Shown in pieces: positions 58,601 to 64,000 of a DNA stretch of 64,000 nucleotides. How positions within the stretch are numbered: position 1 is the stretch's first letter; the number at the start of each line of letters is the position of its first letter. The stretch spans positions 66,961,501-67,025,500 of the forward strand of contig CP136890.1 of NCBI GenBank assembly GCA_034359265.1, written 5' to 3'. Position numbers and translations under genes: made by a program. Below the pieces are notes generated by a model. That model made no database searches and was not told the origin of the DNA. It saw nothing but the letters and a program-made list of their open reading frames with translations. The DNA is from Canna indica (Eukaryota > Streptophyta > Magnoliopsida > Zingiberales > Cannaceae).

Positions 58601-58720
58601 GCTAACGAATTTTCGATTTGAATAGGCGAAATTTAGGAAGTAAGTTACGCCTACTCGAAACTCATTCGTTAAAACTCCACAATCAAGACGTTGGTACATC
58701 TAACTTCGATCAGCCGACAT
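55672..58720 (-). pseudogene. tnp2: TNP2-type transposase of CACTA-2, broken
   Basis: The order matches CACTA-1: start at 58720 (SADRS), a cut-down Transpos_assoc domain, and the Transposase_21 core. Core landmarks are KLGLGYEKIHVCENNC, LDKCSICQHPRYKEK, and HNLDVMHIEKNMFDNIFNTL at 57318-57259. DUF4218 follows (LEQFFPPTFFASMEHL, about 56825-56775), then DUF4216 (SGYFVNGYKFYTVDYAF, 56310-56260) and an acidic end at 55672. About 290 bp are missing between 58600 and 58580, removing the Cys-rich part of the first domain. In contrast, the PLYENCPKYIRFSAMMQVLN block lost from CACTA-1 is present (58468-58409). Frames break at about 57990, 57670, 57480 and 57050. Confidence 0.9.
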
Positions 58721-58792
58721 GATTCTGTCAATCAATGATAATTTCTTCGGTTAATGCCTTTAGGTGAGATGTCCTATTCCATTCGGGATTTA

Positions 58793-58978
58793 TGTTATTC
58801 ATATTGCACTAAGTATTTTCTTTTAACCGCTAACTTCATTCTAAATTTCGGCAGCATCTCCCTACAGTTCTCCGAATACACATATCATCTGGGCGCGTAT
58901 TGGAGAACAAGAGAGATGCTGCCGAAATTTAGAATAAGTTAACGGTTAAAAGAAAAATATAAATGCAATACAAATAAC
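58793..58978 (-). ncRNA. Second copy of the leader foldback
   Basis: This is the same structure as at 28299-28484 and pairs better. On the + strand TTTCGGCAGCATCTCCC at about 58847 faces GAGATGCTGCCGAAATTTAG at about 58912-58932. GTTCTCCGAATACAC faces GCGTATTGGAGAAC. Its position relative to the TNP2 start is the same as in CACTA-1. Confidence 0.55.
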
Positions 58979-60079
58979 TATATTCTCAAATTGTCCAATC
59001 AGGGACAATTCAAGGGTTGTACGTCGTATAAAAGATCATCTACTTTTTTTTCACGAACATACAACCCCCGAACGGATCTAAGGTTTTGCTAAATCATATC
59101 CGACTCGTCGATGCGTACGTGAAACGTATCAACTCATCGGATGGATGATTATTTTCTAAATGTTTCAAGTCAGTTCGAGTCATAGTGGATAATTCCGACA
59201 CGAGTCCAAATTGGACGATTCCGGCGGGAGCCCGAGTGGACGATTCCGGCGCAAGTCCGAAGTGGACGATTCCGGCGCGAGTTCACTAAGGACTACTCCA
59301 AACTAATTAATATTTTAACTAATTAATTAATATTGATCTACAACATTTTAACTAATTTAAATAATTAACCTATAATTATTAATCTAAAACATAATATTAA
59401 TCTAACTAAATTAATCTAAACTCTAACAATTAATCTAAAAATCATAACAATTAATCTAAACCCTAAAAATTAATCTAACAATTTAAATAATTAATCTAAA
59501 CTATTAATTAAAAATTAAAAAAAAATATAAAAATCATTATTATTTACATTTCCGGCGCCGGCGTCCAGTGTTCGAACACTGCATAACCTTCCGTCCGCGG
59601 CCACCGGCCGAAACCCTTAAAATAGGGTTTCGGCCGGCTCTACCTAGAATGAGATGAATAGGCGGTCGGAGGTGGCGAGGAATACCTCGAATAGAACGGG
59701 AGGCGGCGGTCGGAACCGGTGGTCGTGGACGGGGTGTCGGCGTCGGCGCTGGCAGCGGGCGGCGGCAGCAGAAGAAGAGGAAGAAGGAGGAAGGGGTGAG
59801 AGCGGGCGCGTGCCTTATATAAACTTATCAGCAACGGCTCACTAAATCGTAAGAACGTCGTTGCTGATAAGTTTATCATCTGCAACGGCTAACATGTCCG
59901 TTAGAAAGCCGTTGCTAAGGTAATTAATATCTACAACGGCTCACGTGTCCGTTAGAACGCCGTTGTAGATACAACATATCTGCAACGACTTGAGCGGGCG
60001 TAAGAATGCCGTTGCAAATAGCAACAACTTGAGCGGCCGTTGCTGATAGCCGTTGTTGAAGAACCAATTTCTAGTAGTG

Positions 60080-60167
60080 GTAGCAGATACGGATTTGTAG
60101 ATATGAGGTATGATACGAATACAAATAATGCAGCATCCGCACCGTATCCAATCCGTTGCCAATCCTA
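60080..60167. mobile_element. hAT-type MITE end fragment
   Basis: The piece ends CGTTGCCAATCCTA at 60167 (TAGGATTGGCAACG inverted), with GATACGG/CCGTATCC repeats related to those in the MITE at 42205-42664. CACTA-2 appears to have inserted into it. Confidence 0.45.
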
Positions 60168-60702
60168 GTCACTCTTTGCTCAATTGAGAGGATAAAAAAG
60201 ATAAAGAGCAATTTGTCGTGCCTTTCTCACCTTCGGCTAAACATGAATATATCGCCACCAAGGACAACTTTTTCATTCGCGTTGAGTAGCTCCAGTTGAT
60301 TTGATTGGAGTTGACTTAATATTTCACACTTTTGAAAAAAGAGAGGATTGAACGTAAAATTGTACTAAAGTTGGTGGTTGAAGTGAATCATTCATAAGGC
60401 CCATCTGGTACCACTTCCAAACCTACTTGCCTTATCAGTCTTCCTTTCCAAGAATCATCTTTTGGCTCTTTCTCACCCTCCAATCCTCCATAGGTGTATA
60501 TAATTAATATTAATTCATTAATTCTCATGAACTATATATATATATATAGCTCATGCAGCAAGGAATGTGAAATGTGAATCTAATTCATTAAATCTTCTGG
60601 ATACAAACTGCCGACAGGCATGGATGATGACCTAATTAACTAAAGCGCACAACAAGCAAAAGAACAATGAAATAGAAGCAAAAAAGAAAGAAAAATTAAC
60701 AG
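60168..60702. other. 3' flank of the R3-MYB gene
   Basis: No gene is visible. A (TA)n tract lies at about 60533-60546. The MYB transcript presumably ends here, but no clear poly(A) signal was seen. Confidence 0.4.
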
Positions 60703-61116
60703 TTAGCTGCGAGATTTGCCCTGAAATCCTTGGCCATGCTTCATGATCCAAAACCTCTCTAAGTCCTCCGACCTCCGCCCCGGGATCCGACCTGCTATCA
60801 AGTCCCACCTGCTTAAGCCATAACCATGTGTTAGAATATTTAATCTTATATACATCTTATAAGATTAATTTACAGGCTTCACCTGTCGCCGACTAGTCGA
60901 AACATCCGGTAGACTAGATCCTCCTCTTGCTCAGTCATGTTGATGAGCTCCCACTCCACGCTGCTCACCTCTGCAATGTCACTTATTCTTCAGCTAGCTT
61001 TCTCCTAGCTACGTACTCCCCAAAATATATAACTGATAGCAGTAATATTTCTCACCTTCCGAGTACGAGCAGTTGCTGATCAGCTTCCTTCTCTGCTTCT
61101 TGCGAGGGTTATCCAT
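60703..61116 (-). CDS. CPC-like: Single-repeat R3-MYB repressor (CPC/TRY/ETC-like)
   Basis: Exons are 61116-61056, 60970-60883 and 60808-60703, all with GT-AG introns, giving 84 aa. The N-terminus is short and basic (MDNPRKKQRRKL), then EEVSSVEWELINMTEQEED leads into one R3 MYB repeat. The bHLH-binding signature [DE]Lx2[RK]x3Lx6Lx3R is complete, from D of EEDLVYRMFRLV to R of LIAGR. The repeat ends in GRIPGRRSEDLERFWIMKH. There is no R2 repeat and no activation domain. In Arabidopsis such proteins compete with R2R3-MYBs for bHLH partners and repress trichome or non-hair-cell fate, and sometimes anthocyanin. The protein size and three-exon layout fit the family. Every exon is under 110 bp, so simple ORF calling misses it. 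No defect is visible. Confidence 0.93.
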
Positions 61117-61176
61117 GGAAGAGAAAAGAAGAAACTGAATAGGTTTTGGGTTTGAAGTGATAAGAAGGAATGGAGT

Positions 61177-61185
61177 GGATATAAA
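61177..61185 (-). promoter_or_regulatory. Possible TATA box of the R3-MYB gene
   Basis: Minus-strand TTTATATCC lies 61-69 bases before the start codon in a C/T-rich context. The spacing is plausible for a short leader. It is a weak match and is offered only as a candidate. Confidence 0.35.
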
Positions 61186-61189
61186 GAAA

Positions 61190-62179
61190 AGGAGGAACTG
61201 GAAAGAGAGGGAACACTAAAGAACGGCAGGTGAGGAATATTAATTGAGAAAGATGTGTGAATTCACGGACGCAGCTGCAGAAAAAGCTTCTTCGGAGCTG
61301 ACGAGTAGTTGTCTCTTCACCTGTAGATTTTGCTTGTCAATTCTTATTTAGGTGGACTGCATCAAATGATCTCTAATTTTCATGGGATGAAGCCTCTGCA
61401 GGATGTAAATAAGAGTAGAATTAAATTAGAAATGTGGCTGAATTAATAGCCTAAAAATAAGGCTAGTCTGAGAGCAGCAAACTAAATGGAGAAAGTCATA
61501 CTGCGGGAGAGTTGACTGGTTGGTCTGGTCAAAGGCTCGGAATCCAAGTGGGTACTTCTGTAATTATACTTCGACCTTTGGAAATTTGGATACTTTTCCG
61601 ACCGTTATATGTCGGTTTGTTTTGAACAGGATTGCATCGGTCGGTTCGATCTATTGAAATCGATCATTAGTCTTGAATTAATTAGGTATGAATTTTATGC
61701 AATTGTCTAATTAATTAACCCGGTGAAATTAAATTAGTCAAATATCATTGCTGGCGATCAATTTAGATTGTTTATTTTTCTTAAATTTATTTGGCTTAAT
61801 AAGCAATCAAACCAATTAAATAGAAACTAGTGACATGAGAGTTCAATGCCTAAACCTACCGGAATTAGAAACATTGTTATTCAATTCTCAGTTCGAGTTG
61901 AATTTCTAATTTTTTTTCTATGAATTTTATGCATTGGGGTTCAGATTCTTTTGCTTTAAAGATATAAGTATCTTTATTTTTTTCATCTTATCCGTATTTT
62001 TTTTTTTTGTCAAGCAAATTGAGTAAGATACGCATGTTAATAATTGGGAAGATTTAATTATTTTTCATATTTCTTAGTCTAATATTAAGTATTTTATATC
62101 TTTTAATTAATGAGAACTGATAAACTTTCATTTTTTTATTAGAAACTCATTGTATTAGCTAGTCAACTAACTCATCGTA
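61190..62179. other. 5' flank of the R3-MYB gene; otherwise nothing recognised
   Basis: No further gene or paired repeats could be supported. The first part presumably contains the MYB promoter. Confidence 0.4.
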
Positions 62180-64000
62180 ATAAATAACAAACTTACTAAA
62201 TGAACTGGACTAGTTTTTTGGACCCGACTAAACCAGGTCAGGATGCACCACACTCATGAACTAAACTCAGATCGAGCCAATCACAACTTAGCTCGGGGGC
62301 TCCACCCGATCAAATAAGGATATCAACATCATTTATTAATCATCAGTGATTCAACAATAATGACCATGTCATCTTCGGAATAAACTATCGAGAACGTCGC
62401 TGGACACAAGCAGAAACCTAGCAGCAGCGTTCCCCCACTATCGAGAGACGCTAACACGGCGATGAGTGACGCTCTAGTGCCCACTGAATCAACACCAGAA
62501 GAACTATTGCGCCTGATCGACGACCTCCAGGCACATAACCAAAGGTTAATAACCCGGGTTAAGACGATGACACAATCTAAGGAGCACAATGAAGATAATA
62601 ATCTCGAAAAAATCAAAAAGCCGACCTCAACTTTCTGAGTCAAGGTCTCCCACACGTACCACCAGAGAGAATAAGAAGGAACCAAGGTCACATAGGTTAT
62701 TCCTCCCCTGTTGTCGACTCAGGACCTTTCGCCAAGAACATCATGGCAGTCCATCTCCCCAACAACTTCAAACTGCTGACAACTCTCCAACCTTACGACG
62801 ACACATGAGTTCCGACTACCTACTGTCAACGATACAACTGACTCCATCCCGTGCCAAGCCTTCCCCGTGTTTCTATAGAAAGTTGCACTACTATGGTTCT
62901 CCACCCTCCCGTCAAGGTTAATACACACCTTTCAGGAGCTCTTCAGAGCCCTCATCAACTAGTTCTCCTCGTCTCAAATCTATTTTAAGATCGAGGACTC
63001 ACTCCACTACATGAGCCGCTGAGGGAGTACTTGAAAAGATTCCATATTGTGACTATGGAAATCTCTAACCTCGATCCCTACGTTGAGTTATATTCTGTTA
63101 AGCACAGTCAAAAACCAAGACAGTTCATGGATCAAATTTCCCTGTCCAAACCAAGAAGTATCACAGTGTTCCTAGAACGAGCAGTATGCTACATGAAGAT
63201 GGAAGAGCTAAGAGAGGCCATAAAGGCCGACACACAAATCGGCAATGACGGCGCCGAAGACAAGAAAGCCAAAATACTCGATAAAAAGGATGAAGATCAA
63301 GAACTTACCTTCCGATGGCCAACCGCGAGCATCCAACCAACCGGCACCTCGGTCAAGGTCCAAATGCTCGAGTGAGCAATGGGCCATCCAGCCAATAGCT
63401 TGGCCGAGATATCCAACGCCATGCCCTAGTAGAAATCGCGGGGGACCTCCTCTTGAGGATGAGCCTAGATGAACAAAACAAGTTAGAAGTCCGTAAGAAC
63501 GATCAGGACCTCGCCGACGAATAAGTGCTCACCCGAATTAAGGAAAGAGCAACTTACCTTCCTTAACTACAAGTGATCGGTGCACTCTTTCCCCTTCATT
63601 GCAGTTTTCTCCCACATAATTTTTCCCTTCGAAGGTTTAACGAGACGTAACCACGAGCAGGCCGATCACCTCCCTAGCTTGGAAGGAATCTAGTGTATTA
63701 TCAATCTCCTTTTCATCTAATAAAAATTATTTCTTTTACTCCACATATGTGTGTGTGCATTCAAGAAATTTACAACACGACTGGACTAGAACTATTTGGC
63801 CCAGTCAGATTAGACCCATCAGCGCCCCATTATTCGCCGCGAATCAAACCACGTGGCCCTGCCCAGGGGGCTCCGCTCAAATTACACCCTTGAGCTAGAC
63901 TCAAGCCAGACCAGAAGGCTCTATCCGGGGAATCCATCCGACCATACATTGACTCTCACGTCCTTCCTTATCACGAGGGATATACCATCATAAACCCGCC
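62180..64000 (+). mobile_element. Gypsy remnant with LTR pieces and gag only
   Basis: LTR-type sequence (GAACTGGACTAG, CTCATGAACTAAACTCAG, CTCCACCCGATC) spans about 62180-62400. Gag-like frames follow to about 63480. The text TTTTCTCCCACATAA and TTTAACGAGACGTAACCACGAGCAG near 63610-63660 is typical just before or within a Tat-like LTR. A second LTR start lies at about 63779 (GACTGGACTAG) and runs out of the window. No pol domain lies between, so it is a non-autonomous or internally deleted element. Confidence 0.65.
62419..63480 (+). pseudogene. Gypsy gag, broken
   Basis: The first part (62419-62637) ends its hydrophilic start with TPEELLRLIDDLQAHNQRL, homologous to the fragment at 39478-39678. 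After a decayed middle, 63019-63375 encodes LKRFHIVTMEISNLDPYVE and FMDQISLSKPRSITVFLERA, then YMKMEELREAIKA, the retrotransposon gag (capsid) pattern of plant Gypsy elements. The nucleic-acid-binding zinc knuckle and protease were not found. Stops at 62638 and 63376 and frameshifts between the parts make it inactive. Confidence 0.7.

Larger units (their letters stand above)
54328..60079 (-). mobile_element. CACTA-2: inverted copy, truncated at its right end
   Basis: Read on minus, it starts CACTACTAGAAATTGG at 60079 and follows CACTA-1 through the subterminal repeats (59820-60060), GC-rich leader (59550-59810), foldback, TNP2 and TNPA-like genes. It breaks off at about 54328 inside the last TNPA-like exon. 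The distal end and its duplication are lost. Confidence 0.9.

Overview
This is plant nuclear DNA. Two short, intron-containing developmental genes sit in about 60 kb of nested transposable elements. The GC-rich first exon of the auxin gene against AT-rich intergenic DNA suggests a monocot, but I cannot name the species.

Host genes. (1) A YUCCA-type flavin monooxygenase (auxin biosynthesis) on + at 5818-7728: four exons, 435 aa, all key motifs present, with an upstream ATG whose reading frame overlaps the start. (2) A CPC/TRY-like single-repeat R3-MYB on - at 61116-60703: three small exons, 84 aa, with the full bHLH-binding signature. I found no other convincing host gene.

Layout. 1-108: abutting CACTA termini. 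109-3628: tail and 3' LTR of a SIRE-like Copia element. 4200-4935: Gypsy LTR fragment. 5.4-7.7 kb: YUCCA. 8005-9272: Mutator-like foldback. 11219-15395: deletion-derivative CACTA element holding a solo LTR. 15857-21842: L1-type LINE on - with a 13-bp target duplication, followed by a 5'-truncated LINE. 23.3-27.1 kb: degenerate CACTA-like DNA. 27248-34169: complete-length CACTA element (called CACTA-1 here) with a perfect CAT duplication. 34981-36430: Mutator-like foldback with a nested hAT MITE. 38-43 kb: MITEs, Gypsy and CACTA fragments. 44.0-45.9 kb: Copia LTR with primer-binding site on -. 45881-52325: another deletion-derivative CACTA element (CACTA-4) split by an autonomous-type hAT element (48014-52146). 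53239-53801: Mutator-like MITE. 54328-60079: inverted, end-truncated CACTA copy (CACTA-2). 60.7-61.1 kb: R3-MYB. 62.2-64.0 kb: gag-only Gypsy remnant.

How the parts relate. The four large CACTA elements are one superfamily: CACTA-1 and CACTA-2 keep remnants of both proteins (TNP2 and a TNPA-like Transposase_24), while CACTA-3 and CACTA-4 have lost TNP2. All transposase and reverse-transcriptase genes are broken. Comparing CACTA-1 with CACTA-2 shows that most stops arose by CAG/CAA to TAG/TAA or TGG to TAG/TGA changes, as expected from deamination of methylated cytosine. The most unusual signal is a roughly 185-nt near-perfect foldback just upstream of TNP2, kept in both CACTA-1 and CACTA-2, which could be a transposon-borne small-RNA precursor. 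All structural calls rest on reading the sequence; no searches were run.
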